Part shown: in pieces, positions 13,010 through 20,482 of the stretch
Layout of the letters: each line of letters begins with the position of its first letter
Numbering within the stretch: position 1 is the stretch's first letter
Assembly (NCBI GenBank): GCA_934339005.1
Contig: CAKRHR010000046.1
Location: 1-20,509, forward strand
Source: an uncultured Catenibacillus sp.
GTDB taxonomy: Bacteria; Bacillota; Clostridia; Lachnospirales; Lachnospiraceae
Direction of reading: 5' to 3'
Length of the DNA: 20,509 bases
Notes under the pieces: model-generated
What the model was told of the DNA's origin: nothing
What the model saw: only the letters and a program-made list of their open reading frames with translations
Databases searched by the model: none
Made by a program: the position numbers and the translations under genes

Positions 13010-13546
13010 ATGGCAGGATATAGAAAACTTGGTAGAACATCTAACCAGAGAAAGGCTTTACTCAGAAGCCAGGTAACAAGCCTTTTATACCATGGAAAAA
13101 TCAGAACTACAGAAGCTAAAGCTAAAGAAATCAGAAAGATCGCTGAAGGCTTAATCGCTCTTGCAGTTAAAGAAAAAGATAACTTTGAAGAAGTAACTGT
13201 TCAGGCTAAAGTAGCTCGTAAAGATGCTGATGGCAAGCGAGTTAAAGAAGTTGTTGATGGTAAGAAAGTAACTGTATTTGATACAGTAGAAAAGAAAATC
13301 AAAAAAGATAACCCTTCACGTCTTCATGCAAGAAGACAGATGCTGAAAGTTCTTTACGATGTAACAGAAATTCCAGCAGAAGGTAAAGGCAGAAAACAGA
13401 ATACAAAATCTGTAGATTTAACACAGAAGTTATTCGATGAAATCGCTCCTAAATATGCAGACCGTAACGGTGGTTACACAAGAATCGTTAAGATCGGTCA
13501 GCGTAAAGGCGATGCAGCTATGGAAGTTCTTATCGAATTAGTTTAA
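13010..13546 (+). CDS. rplQ: 50S ribosomal protein L17, long form
   Basis: A 178-residue L17. The ends match the family (GYRKLGRTSNQRKALLR at the start, GGYTRIVKIGQRKGDAAMEV near the end), but the protein is about 58 residues longer than the 120-residue B. subtilis form. The extra sequence lies mainly at residues about 58-103, between the second helix and LHARRQ, and is rich in Lys, Val and Asp; a few residues are also added near 121-136. L17 sits by the peptide exit tunnel. Long L17 proteins are known to me from Lachnospiraceae. ATGGAGG precedes the ATG. Confidence 0.96.
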   Translation: MAGYRKLGRTSNQRKALLRSQVTSLLYHGKIRTTEAKAKEIRKIAEGLIALAVKEKDNFEEVTVQAKVARKDADGKRVKEVVDGKKVTVFDTVEKKIKKDNPSRLHARRQMLKVLYDVTEIPAEGKGRKQNTKSVDLTQKLFDEIAPKYADRNGGYTRIVKIGQRKGDAAMEVLIELV

Positions 13547-13562
13547 TTAGCAATGTCTAAAT

Positions 13563-13601
13563 AAGGCGTAAAATACTTGGTATTTTACGCCTTTACTTTT
13601 T
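13563..13601 (+). terminator. Strong intrinsic terminator after rplQ
   Basis: AAGGCGTAAAATAC at 13563-13576 pairs perfectly with 13580-13593 through a three-base loop, a 14-bp stem, followed by TTTACTTTTTAT. This is the clean end of the alpha operon. The downstream promoter's -35 lies in its tail. Confidence 0.93.
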
Positions 13602-13621
13602 ATATGTGAGTATAGTATAAT
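13593..13621 (+). promoter_or_regulatory. Sigma-A promoter before ecfA1
   Basis: TATAAT at 13616-13621 is a perfect -10. TTTACT at 13593-13598, with a 17-base spacer, matches four of six -35 positions and overlaps the last base and T tract of the rplQ terminator. Transcription should begin near 13628, about 39 bases before ecfA1. Confidence 0.7.
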
Positions 13622-13666
13622 ATGTTGATGTCAGGAATTCTGAATGCACATAGATGAGGTGACTTG

Positions 13667-14539
13667 ATGGGAATTATTAAAGCATTAAATTTAATATATA
13701 ATTACGTGACACAGGATGATGAAACCGAAGAAGAAATCGTGATTCGTGCGATTGATGATGTCAGTCTTGACATTAATGCCGGTGAATTTATCGCAGTTCT
13801 CGGACATAACGGTTCAGGCAAATCGACATTGGCGAAGCACATTAATGCTTTATTGCAGCCAACGAGCGGTTCACTGTGGGTGAAGGGTTATAATACTGCA
13901 GATGAGGCTAATGTATGGAATGTACGTCAGTCCGCAGGCATGGTATTTCAGAATCCTGATAATCAGATTATTGGCAGTATTGTTGAAGAAGATGTAGGTT
14001 TTGGACCGGAGAATATCGGTGTGCCTACAGATGAGATATGGAAACGTGTGTATGAGAGTTTGGATGCTGTAGGCATGATGGAGTATCATGCACATTCACC
14101 GAATAAATTATCCGGTGGACAAAAGCAGCGTGTGGCGATTGCCGGTGTTATGGCAATGCGCCCGGAATGTATTGTTCTGGATGAACCAACGGCAATGCTT
14201 GATCCAAATGGTCGTAAAGATGTCATCCGCACGATTACAGAGTTAAATCAGCGTGCAGGTGTGACGATTGTTTTAATTACACATTATATGGATGAAGTCA
14301 TTGGCGCAGATAAGGTTTTTGTGATGGATGACGGTAAAATCGTGATGCAGGGTACACCGAGAACGATTTTTTCACAGGTAGAGAAGTTAAAAGAGTTACG
14401 ACTGGATGTACCACAGGTGACAGAATTGGCGTGGGAACTTCAAAAAGCAGGTTTACCGCTGCCGGATGGTATTTTAACAAACGATGAATTAACAAAAGCT
14501 CTTTGCAATTTGCGTGACAAAGGCTTTAAATTTAATTAA
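13667..14539 (+). CDS. ecfA1: ECF transporter ATP-binding subunit A1
   Basis: A 290-residue ABC ATPase. Walker A GHNGSGKST is at residues 46-54, the Q-loop glutamine at 95, the signature LSGGQ at 148-152, Walker B IVLDE at 169-173 and the switch histidine at 206. With ecfA2 and ecfT it forms the energising module of an energy-coupling factor importer, which takes up vitamins or metals using separate S-components; none is encoded here, so it is probably the shared (group II) type. I prefer ATG 13667 to the TTG at 13664 because GAGGTGA at 13656-13662 is better spaced for it. Confidence 0.95.
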   Translation: MGIIKALNLIYNYVTQDDETEEEIVIRAIDDVSLDINAGEFIAVLGHNGSGKSTLAKHINALLQPTSGSLWVKGYNTADEANVWNVRQSAGMVFQNPDNQIIGSIVEEDVGFGPENIGVPTDEIWKRVYESLDAVGMMEYHAHSPNKLSGGQKQRVAIAGVMAMRPECIVLDEPTAMLDPNGRKDVIRTITELNQRAGVTIVLITHYMDEVIGADKVFVMDDGKIVMQGTPRTIFSQVEKLKELRLDVPQVTELAWELQKAGLPLPDGILTNDELTKALCNLRDKGFKFN

Positions 14540-14552
14540 CAGGTGGACAATC

Positions 14553-15410
14553 ATGGCAATTAGACTGGAAAATGTAAATTATATTTATAGTCCGGACAGC
14601 GCATTTAAAAAGCAGGCTCTCAAAGATGTAAATCTGACAATTCATGATGGTGAATTTATCGGACTCATCGGACATACCGGTTCAGGTAAATCAACTTTGA
14701 TTCAGCACCTGAACGGATTAGTCAGAGCAACCTCCGGCAATATTTATTTTAATGATACAGATATTTATGACGAAAAATTTGTAATGAAAAATCTGCGCGC
14801 AAAAGTCGGACTCGTATTTCAATATCCTGAACATCAGTTATTTGAAGTTACAGTGATGAAGGATGTGTGCTTTGGACCGCACAATCTCGGCTTAAATGAT
14901 GAAGAATGTGAAGCAAGAGCCAAAGAAGCCTTAAATCTTGTTGGTTTAAAGGAAAAATACTGGACAAAATCACCATTTGAGCTTTCCGGAGGACAAAAGC
15001 GCCGCGTAGCTATTGCTGGCGTGATCGCAATGCATCCGGAGGTGCTTATTCTGGATGAACCGACGGCAGGACTTGATCCAAAGGGCAGAAATGATATCCT
15101 TGACCAGATTGCGGCATTGCATGCACAGAAAAAGATGACAGTGATTCTGGTGTCGCATAGTATGGAGGATGTGGCGCAGTATGTGGACCGTATTATCGTG
15201 ATGAACCGGGGACAGGTAAGGTTTGATGATACACCGAAGAATGTTTTTAAACATTATGAAGAACTTGAGAAAATTGGACTTGCAGCACCTCAGGTGACTT
15301 ATTTGTGTCATGAACTTCGTCAGCAGGGCTTTGATATTTCAGAAAATGTGACGACTGTGGATGAAGCAAAGACTGCCATTTTGAACATATTTGGGAGGAC
15401 TGCACAATGA
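14553..15410 (+). CDS. ecfA2: ECF transporter ATP-binding subunit A2
   Basis: A 285-residue ABC ATPase paralogous to the preceding gene. Walker A GHTGSGKST is at residues 40-48, the Q-loop glutamine at 90, LSGGQ at 144-148, Walker B LILDE at 165-169 and the switch histidine at 202. It pairs with EcfA1 as a heterodimer under EcfT. The ATG at 14553 follows AGGTGG at 14541-14546 and is 13 bases after the ecfA1 stop; an upstream in-frame start would lie inside ecfA1. Its stop overlaps the ecfT start (ATGA). Confidence 0.95.
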   Translation: MAIRLENVNYIYSPDSAFKKQALKDVNLTIHDGEFIGLIGHTGSGKSTLIQHLNGLVRATSGNIYFNDTDIYDEKFVMKNLRAKVGLVFQYPEHQLFEVTVMKDVCFGPHNLGLNDEECEARAKEALNLVGLKEKYWTKSPFELSGGQKRRVAIAGVIAMHPEVLILDEPTAGLDPKGRNDILDQIAALHAQKKMTVILVSHSMEDVAQYVDRIIVMNRGQVRFDDTPKNVFKHYEELEKIGLAAPQVTYLCHELRQQGFDISENVTTVDEAKTAILNIFGRTAQ

Positions 15411-16225
15411 TTAGAGATATGACATTGGGACAGTATTATCCCGCAGAATCAGTGATTCACAAGATGGATCCAAGAGTAAAGCTTGCAGGAACATTTATTT
15501 ATATTATTGCCATATTTTGCGCTAATAATGTGTTGACATACGCACTTGTGATTTTAGCATTGGCAGCGGTGATTGCATTATCCAAAGTGCCTTTAAAATT
15601 TATGCTTAAGGGTATTAAGGCGATTTTATTTATTTTATTGTTTACGGTGGTGCTGAATTTATTTTTAACACCGGGTACAGAGCTTTGGCGTTTTAAATTT
15701 TTAAAAATCACACAGGAAGGCGTGATTTTGGCGGTGAAGATGGCGGTGCGTTTGATGTTATTGATTATGGGTTCATCTCTGATGACATTAACAACGACAC
15801 CAAATCATTTGACGGATGGTCTTGAAAAAGCGTTGGGCCCACTGAAGAAAGTGCGTGTGCCTGTACATGAAATTGCAATGATGATGTCGATTGCACTGCG
15901 TTTCATTCCCATTTTACTTGAAGAAACAGATAAGATTATGAAAGCACAGCAGGCTCGATGTGCGGATTTTGAGAGTGGCAATATCTTTCGCAGAGCAAAA
16001 AGTCTTGTACCGATTCTTGTACCGCTTTTTATTTCATCATTCCGCCGCGCCACAGATCTTGCCATGGCGATGGAAGCCAGATGCTATCATGGTGGTGAAG
16101 GACGAACAAAGATGAAACCACTTAAATACTACCGCAGAGATTATATCGGTTATCTGATGATGCTCGTATTTATTGCGGCAGTTGTAGTGTTAAATATTTT
16201 AGGAAAACATGTGTTGGCGTTTTAA
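15407..16225 (+). CDS. ecfT: ECF transporter transmembrane subunit T
   Basis: A 272-residue membrane protein with hydrophobic segments at about residues 26-42, 43-60, 70-88, 105-130 and 247-265. The two Ala-Arg-X coupling motifs that bind the ATPases are visible as ARC at 183-185 and 224-226 in the cytoplasmic helices. EcfT links the ATPase pair to exchangeable substrate-binding S-components in the membrane. ATGA overlap with ecfA2 implies translational coupling. A stem-loop covers its stop codon. Confidence 0.95.
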   Translation: MIRDMTLGQYYPAESVIHKMDPRVKLAGTFIYIIAIFCANNVLTYALVILALAAVIALSKVPLKFMLKGIKAILFILLFTVVLNLFLTPGTELWRFKFLKITQEGVILAVKMAVRLMLLIMGSSLMTLTTTPNHLTDGLEKALGPLKKVRVPVHEIAMMMSIALRFIPILLEETDKIMKAQQARCADFESGNIFRRAKSLVPILVPLFISSFRRATDLAMAMEARCYHGGEGRTKMKPLKYYRRDYIGYLMMLVFIAAVVVLNILGKHVLAF

Positions 16226-16250
16226 TGGCGCCAACATTCGTTATTTATAT
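16212..16250 (+). terminator. Hairpin over the ecfT stop, possible weak terminator
   Basis: TGTTGGCG at 16212-16219 pairs perfectly with CGCCAACA at 16229-16236 around a nine-base loop that holds the ecfT stop codon. The sequence after it (TTCGTTATTTATAT) is T-rich but broken. It may attenuate transcription into truA or protect a 3' end. Since no promoter is evident before truA, full termination is unlikely. Confidence 0.4.
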
Positions 16251-16271
16251 GAAAAGTATGGAGAGTAACAG

Positions 16272-17012
16272 ATGCGAAGAATTAAATTAGTGGTGGCATA
16301 TGACGGCACCAATTATTGTGGATGGCAGGTGCAGCCAAACGGAACTTCGATTCAGACGGTGTTGCAGGCGGCCATTGAAGATTTAGTAGGCGAGAAGATT
16401 TTGCTTACCGGTGCCAGCAGAACAGATTCCGGGGTACATGCCCTTGGGCAGGTGGCTGTGTTTGATACAAATAAAGACAATATTGCCGATTGGAAATTTG
16501 CCATGGCGATTAATCAGCGTTTGCCGAAGGATATTGTTGTGCAGTCTTCTGAGGTTGTGGCAGATGATTTTCACCCAAGATATTGTGATACACAAAAAAC
16601 ATATAAATATAAGATTTTGAATCGTCGTTTTGCACTGCCAAATGAACGTTTTGACAGTTATTTTGTACCGCAGAAGTTGGATTATGAGGCGATGTGTGAA
16701 GCTTCAAAGGTACTGATTGGTACACATGACTTTCATAATTTCTGTTCATTAAAAACCAATGTGGAGAGCACTGTGCGTACGATTTATGCACTGGATTTTG
16801 AAAAATCCGGGGATATGATAACGATGACAATTACTGGCAACGGCTTTTTATATAACATGGTGCGCATTATTACGGGGGCACTGCTTAAAGTAGGCTTCGG
16901 ACAAAAGACAGCAAAAGATCTGGAATATGCATTAAACTGTGAAGAACGACTGATTGTCGGCTCAACAGCACCGGCGCATGGCCTGACTTTGACGGAAATC
17001 AGGTATTTGTAA
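16272..17012 (+). CDS. truA: tRNA pseudouridine synthase A
   Basis: A 246-residue protein, normal length for TruA, which converts uridines 38-40 in the tRNA anticodon arm to pseudouridine. The N-terminal KLVVAYDGTNYCGWQVQPNG and the catalytic motif GASRTDSGVHALGQ with D52 are present, as is NFCSLKTN-type and GNGFLYNMVRIITGALL sequence of the C-terminal half. AGGAG-like GGAGAG lies upstream of the ATG. ecfA-ecfA-ecfT-truA-rplM-rpsI is a common order in Firmicutes; here two genes intervene before rplM. Confidence 0.97.
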   Translation: MRRIKLVVAYDGTNYCGWQVQPNGTSIQTVLQAAIEDLVGEKILLTGASRTDSGVHALGQVAVFDTNKDNIADWKFAMAINQRLPKDIVVQSSEVVADDFHPRYCDTQKTYKYKILNRRFALPNERFDSYFVPQKLDYEAMCEASKVLIGTHDFHNFCSLKTNVESTVRTIYALDFEKSGDMITMTITGNGFLYNMVRIITGALLKVGFGQKTAKDLEYALNCEERLIVGSTAPAHGLTLTEIRYL

Positions 17013-17013
17013 G

Positions 17014-18003
17014 ATGGCGCGCTGTTATTTATGTCCAAGAATGTGTGGTGCGGACAGAGATGAGGGCGAACTTGGCTTTTGCGGCATGCCAGGAAAACTA
17101 TATGTTGCCAGGGCGGCACTGCATATGTGGGAGGAACCTTGTATTTCCGGAAATTTTGGAGAGGAAGATGCAAAGCAGAAAACGGATGGTATCATGGATA
17201 ATTCGGAAAAGCTTGTGGATGCGTCTAAGATAAGTGGGGATAAAACCAGTAAAAATATTCCAGGGTCGGGGACAGTTTTCTTTTCTGGATGCACATTGCG
17301 GTGTATCTATTGTCAGAATTACCAGATTGCGGCAGGAAAATTTGGTAAAATCATCACAATGGATCGATTGGCGGAGATTTTTCTTGAATTGCAGGCGAAG
17401 GGCGCAGCAAACATTAATCTTGTGACTCCGACACACTATACGAACCAGATTATTCGTGCGCTGGATAAAGTGAAACATAAATTGCATATTCCTGTAGTCA
17501 GCAACACAAGCGGTTATGAGCGGGTGGAAACATTAAAAATGCTGGATGGATATGTGGATATTTATCTGACGGATTTTAAATATATGAATCCGGATTTAGC
17601 AAAAAAATATTCAAAAGCACCGGATTATCCCGAAATGGCAAAACTTGCCCTGTCAGAGATGGTCAGACAGACCGGCAAGCCTGTATTTGACAATACGGGA
17701 CTGATGAAATCTGGTGTGATTGTCAGACATCTGTTATTGCCGGGACAGCTTCTGGATTCTAAAAGAATCGTGCGATATGTATATGAAACATATGGTGACA
17801 GTGTATATTTAAGTCTTATGAATCAGTACACACCACTGCCACAGGTCAAAGATATTCCAGAGCTTAACTGTAAGGTAAAACATAAATCCTATGAAAAGCT
17901 TATCGATTTTGCTCTGAATTTGGGCGTGACAAATGCTTACACTCAAAGTGGTGAGGCCATCAGTGAGAGCTTTATCCCGGCGTTTACCGGGGAGAATGTG
18001 TGA
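17014..18003 (+). CDS. Radical SAM protein, PflX-like (pyruvate formate-lyase activase relative)
   Basis: A 329-residue protein. The radical SAM cluster motif C-x3-C-x2-C is at C93, C97 and C100 in SGCTLRCIYCQNYQIA. An N-terminal cysteine set (C4, C7, C11, C23) and the EEPCISG sequence match the uncharacterised PflX/COG1313 group. These proteins resemble activases of glycyl-radical enzymes, but I know no proven substrate. A charged, low-complexity segment of about 35 residues (48-82) separates EEPCISG from GSGTVFFSGC, which normally adjoin. The start is 1 base after the truA stop, so it is cotranscribed. No glycyl-radical enzyme gene is nearby. Confidence 0.88.
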   Translation: MARCYLCPRMCGADRDEGELGFCGMPGKLYVARAALHMWEEPCISGNFGEEDAKQKTDGIMDNSEKLVDASKISGDKTSKNIPGSGTVFFSGCTLRCIYCQNYQIAAGKFGKIITMDRLAEIFLELQAKGAANINLVTPTHYTNQIIRALDKVKHKLHIPVVSNTSGYERVETLKMLDGYVDIYLTDFKYMNPDLAKKYSKAPDYPEMAKLALSEMVRQTGKPVFDNTGLMKSGVIVRHLLLPGQLLDSKRIVRYVYETYGDSVYLSLMNQYTPLPQVKDIPELNCKVKHKSYEKLIDFALNLGVTNAYTQSGEAISESFIPAFTGENV

Positions 18004-18039
18004 AATGCTTTATAATATTAAAAAATGGAGGTACAATAC

Positions 18040-19386
18040 ATGGAAAATGAAAAGAACATATCCAGTGGATTTACAGAGGGTAAAATTCTTGCTCCATTAT
18101 TGAAATTTATGGTACCCATTCTTGGTGCCCTGCTTTTGCAGGCAATGTATGGTGCGGTGGATTTGCTTGTTGTCGGCTGGTTTGGCGATGCTACAAGCCT
18201 TTCTGCGGTATCTACAGGCAGTAACCTTGTACAGATGGCAACAATGTTAATTGCGGGTCTGACAATGGGCGCAACAGTCCTTATTGGACGCTATATCGGT
18301 GAAAACAATCCGAAACGGGCAGGTAAAGCCGTTGGTGCGGCAATTTGTATGTTTGCAGTTGTTGCGGTGATGATCAGTTTACTGATGGTGATTTTTGCGC
18401 CGGGATTTTCTACATTTTTAAAAGTGCCGGAGGAAGCAAGAGCACAGTGCATCAGTTACATGCGTATTTGCGGTGCTGGTATGATTTTTGTCACAGCATA
18501 TAATGTCATCAGTGGTATTTTCAGAGGTATTGGTAATTCAAAATTGCCATTGATTTTCGTATCAATTGCCTGTGGCGTGAACATTATTGGCGATTTCCTG
18601 TTTGTTGGCTTAATGAAAATGGACGTTGCAGGTGCAGCGCTGGCGACAATTCTGGCACAGGCAGTCAGCGTTGTTTTGTCCATTATTATCATTAAGAATA
18701 CAAAATTGCCTTTTGAATTTACATTAAAAGACATTCGTTTCCACGGCATGGAAATCAAATCCATGCTGACACTTGGTATTCCGATTGCTATGCAGGACAC
18801 ATTGACAAGCGTTTCATTTTTGATTGTCAATTCTATGGTTAATTCCATGGGACTTGTATCTTCGGCTGGATATGGTGTTGCCAATAAAATTGTCAACTTT
18901 ATTTTCCTTGTACCATCAGCCTTCATGCAGGCAATGTCAGCCTTTGTGGCTCAGAATATTGGGGCAGGCAAGCCGGAACGTGCCAGAAAAGCATTATTTC
19001 AGGGTATGGGTACAGCATTATGTATCGGTATTGCCATGTTTTGTCTGGGTGCCTTTGGTGGAGGTATGATGGCACGCATATTCTCATCAGATATGCAGGT
19101 TGTGGATGCCTGTGCAACTTATTTAAGGTCATTTTCGTTAGACTGTATTATTACATGCATGCTCTTTATCTTCATGGGATTTTTCAACGGCTGCGGTCAC
19201 ACAAAACTTGTGATGATTCAGGGCTTAATCGGTGCATTCCTTGTACGTATTCCATTATCTTATGTGATTTGTCAGATGACAGGTTCACTGTTTTTAATGG
19301 GCTTTGCCACACCGGCAGCATCCTTAGTCAGCAGCATTATCTGTATTTGCTATTACAGACATCTTGTACATAAAAAATTAATTTGA
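18040..19386 (+). CDS. MATE family efflux transporter
   Basis: A 448-residue integral membrane protein with about twelve hydrophobic segments in two similar halves, typical of MATE exporters. Family features are the early segment PILGALLLQAMYGAVDLLVV, GATVLIGRYIGENN after the second helix, and SAFVAQNIGAGKPERARKAL in the second half. MATE proteins export drugs, organic cations or metabolites with Na+ or H+; the substrate cannot be read from sequence. I place the start at ATG 18040 after ATGGAGG; an ATG at 18025 lies in that site. A TATAAT at 18011-18016 has no good -35. Confidence 0.93.
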   Translation: MENEKNISSGFTEGKILAPLLKFMVPILGALLLQAMYGAVDLLVVGWFGDATSLSAVSTGSNLVQMATMLIAGLTMGATVLIGRYIGENNPKRAGKAVGAAICMFAVVAVMISLLMVIFAPGFSTFLKVPEEARAQCISYMRICGAGMIFVTAYNVISGIFRGIGNSKLPLIFVSIACGVNIIGDFLFVGLMKMDVAGAALATILAQAVSVVLSIIIIKNTKLPFEFTLKDIRFHGMEIKSMLTLGIPIAMQDTLTSVSFLIVNSMVNSMGLVSSAGYGVANKIVNFIFLVPSAFMQAMSAFVAQNIGAGKPERARKALFQGMGTALCIGIAMFCLGAFGGGMMARIFSSDMQVVDACATYLRSFSLDCIITCMLFIFMGFFNGCGHTKLVMIQGLIGAFLVRIPLSYVICQMTGSLFLMGFATPAASLVSSIICICYYRHLVHKKLI

Positions 19387-19446
19387 TGATATATATGTCA
19401 GAGGTAAAATACCATACAGAATTTAATAAAATTGTAATAAAAATGC

Positions 19447-19475
19447 TTGACAACAGAGGGTGAATCACATATAAT
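19447..19475 (+). promoter_or_regulatory. Perfect-consensus sigma-A promoter for rplM-rpsI
   Basis: TTGACA at 19447-19452 and TATAAT at 19470-19475 are separated by 17 bases, a full match. Transcription should start near 19482. The 60 bases between the MATE stop and this promoter show no terminator, only AT-rich sequence and a 4-bp GGTA/TACC repeat, so some readthrough from the MATE gene is possible. Confidence 0.88.
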
Positions 19476-19481
19476 AACTAG

Positions 19482-19592
19482 ATGTGACGATATGTTTATG
19501 AATACTATAAGCCAATGCCCCGGAGTATAGTATTTAAACAATATATGAAACCTAAATATTTTGTTGTGTACTATTCACAAGGAGGAAAAAGC
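19482..19592 (+). promoter_or_regulatory. rplM leader with long hairpin, candidate L13 leader
   Basis: GTTTA at 19494-19498 pairs with TAAAC at 19535-19539, and after a TG bulge AATACTATA at 19501-19509 pairs with TATAGTATT at 19526-19534, with a 16-base loop rich in C and G. ATAT flanks may extend the stem. L13 leaders are a known class of cis-acting RNA in front of rplM in Firmicutes, through which L13 is thought to control its own synthesis. Position and shape fit, but I cannot confirm membership of that family by eye. Confidence 0.55.
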
Positions 19593-20027
19593 ATGAAAAG
19601 CTATATGGCTACAGCATCTTCAATTGAAAGAAAATGGTATGTCGTTGACGCTGAAGGACATACATTAGGACGTTTAGCATCTGAAATTGCTAAAGTATTA
19701 AGAGGTAAAAATAAACCAACATATACACCAAGCATGGATACAGGTGATTATGTAATCGTTGTAAATGCAGATAAGATTAAAACAACTGGTAAGAAATTAG
19801 ACCAGAAGATTTATTATAGACATTCAGACTACGTTGGTGGTATGAAAGAAGCTACATTAAAAGAAATGATGGCTAAGAAACCAGAAGACGTTATTTACCT
19901 TGCAGTTAAAGGTATGCTTCCAAAGGGACCACTTGGCAGACAGATGCTTAAAAAACTTCATGTTTATGCAGGTCCAGAACATAACAACGCAGCTCAGAAA
20001 CCAGAAGTATTAGAAATTAAATACTAA
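19593..20027 (+). CDS. rplM: 50S ribosomal protein L13
   Basis: A 144-residue protein of normal length. It starts MKSYMATASSIERKWYVVDA and carries GRLASEIAKVLRGKNKPTYTP and KGMLPKGPLGRQMLKKLHVY, all typical of L13. L13 binds 23S rRNA early in 50S assembly. The start is ATG 19593, just after AAGGAGG; a longer in-frame reading from 19515 would run through the leader hairpin loop and adds unrelated residues. rpsI follows in the usual pair. Confidence 0.97.
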   Translation: MKSYMATASSIERKWYVVDAEGHTLGRLASEIAKVLRGKNKPTYTPSMDTGDYVIVVNADKIKTTGKKLDQKIYYRHSDYVGGMKEATLKEMMAKKPEDVIYLAVKGMLPKGPLGRQMLKKLHVYAGPEHNNAAQKPEVLEIKY

Positions 20028-20058
20028 TTAGAGTTTGATTTGGAAGGAGAAAATAACA

Positions 20059-20451
20059 GTGGCTACAGTTAAATTTTACGGAACAGGTAGAAGAAAGAAA
20101 AGTATTGCCAGAGTTTACCTTACACCAGGTACAGGCAAAATTACAGTAAATAAAAGAGATCTTGATGAATTCTTCGGTATGGAAACACTGAAGGTTATCG
20201 TAAAACAGCCTCTTGAACTTACAGGTACAGCAGATAAATTTGATGTATTAGTAAATGTTCACGGTGGTGGCTTTACAGGCCAGGCTGGTGCTATCAGACA
20301 CGGTATCTCAAGAGCATTATTAAAAGCAGACGCTGAATACAGACCAGCTCTTAAGAAAGCAGGCTTCTTAACACGTGACCCACGTATGAAAGAAAGAAAG
20401 AAACCAGGTCTGAAAGCAGCGAGACGTGCTCCACAGTTCAGCAAGCGATAA
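20059..20451 (+). CDS. rpsI: 30S ribosomal protein S9
   Basis: A 130-residue protein, the standard length. It has FYGTGRRKKSIARVYLTPG at the N-terminus, NVHGGGFTGQAGAIRHGISR in the middle and the C-terminal tail RRAPQFSKR, whose last arginine contacts P-site tRNA. The start is GTG at 20059 (MATVKFYGTG), 9 bases after GGAAGGAG; an upstream ATG at 20035 would add eight unrelated residues. It follows rplM by 31 bases as in nearly all bacteria. Confidence 0.97.
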   Translation: MATVKFYGTGRRKKSIARVYLTPGTGKITVNKRDLDEFFGMETLKVIVKQPLELTGTADKFDVLVNVHGGGFTGQAGAIRHGISRALLKADAEYRPALKKAGFLTRDPRMKERKKPGLKAARRAPQFSKR

Positions 20452-20482
20452 TCGACTGCTCAGACTATATCAAAATGGTTCA

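Noticed and set aside
18011..18016. TATAAT before the MATE gene as a promoter
   Set aside because: The position 17 bases upstream reads CGGGGA, with no -35 likeness, and there is no extended -10 TG. Kept only as a remark.
13664..19386. The ecf-truA-radical SAM-MATE region as a mobile or horizontally acquired island
   Set aside because: No integrase, transposase, terminal repeats, tRNA target or clear composition change is seen, and the ecf and truA genes are normal residents of this cluster.
19515..19592. Longer L13 reading frame from 19515
   Set aside because: It passes through the leader hairpin and adds 26 residues foreign to L13; the ATG at 19593 follows AAGGAGG directly.
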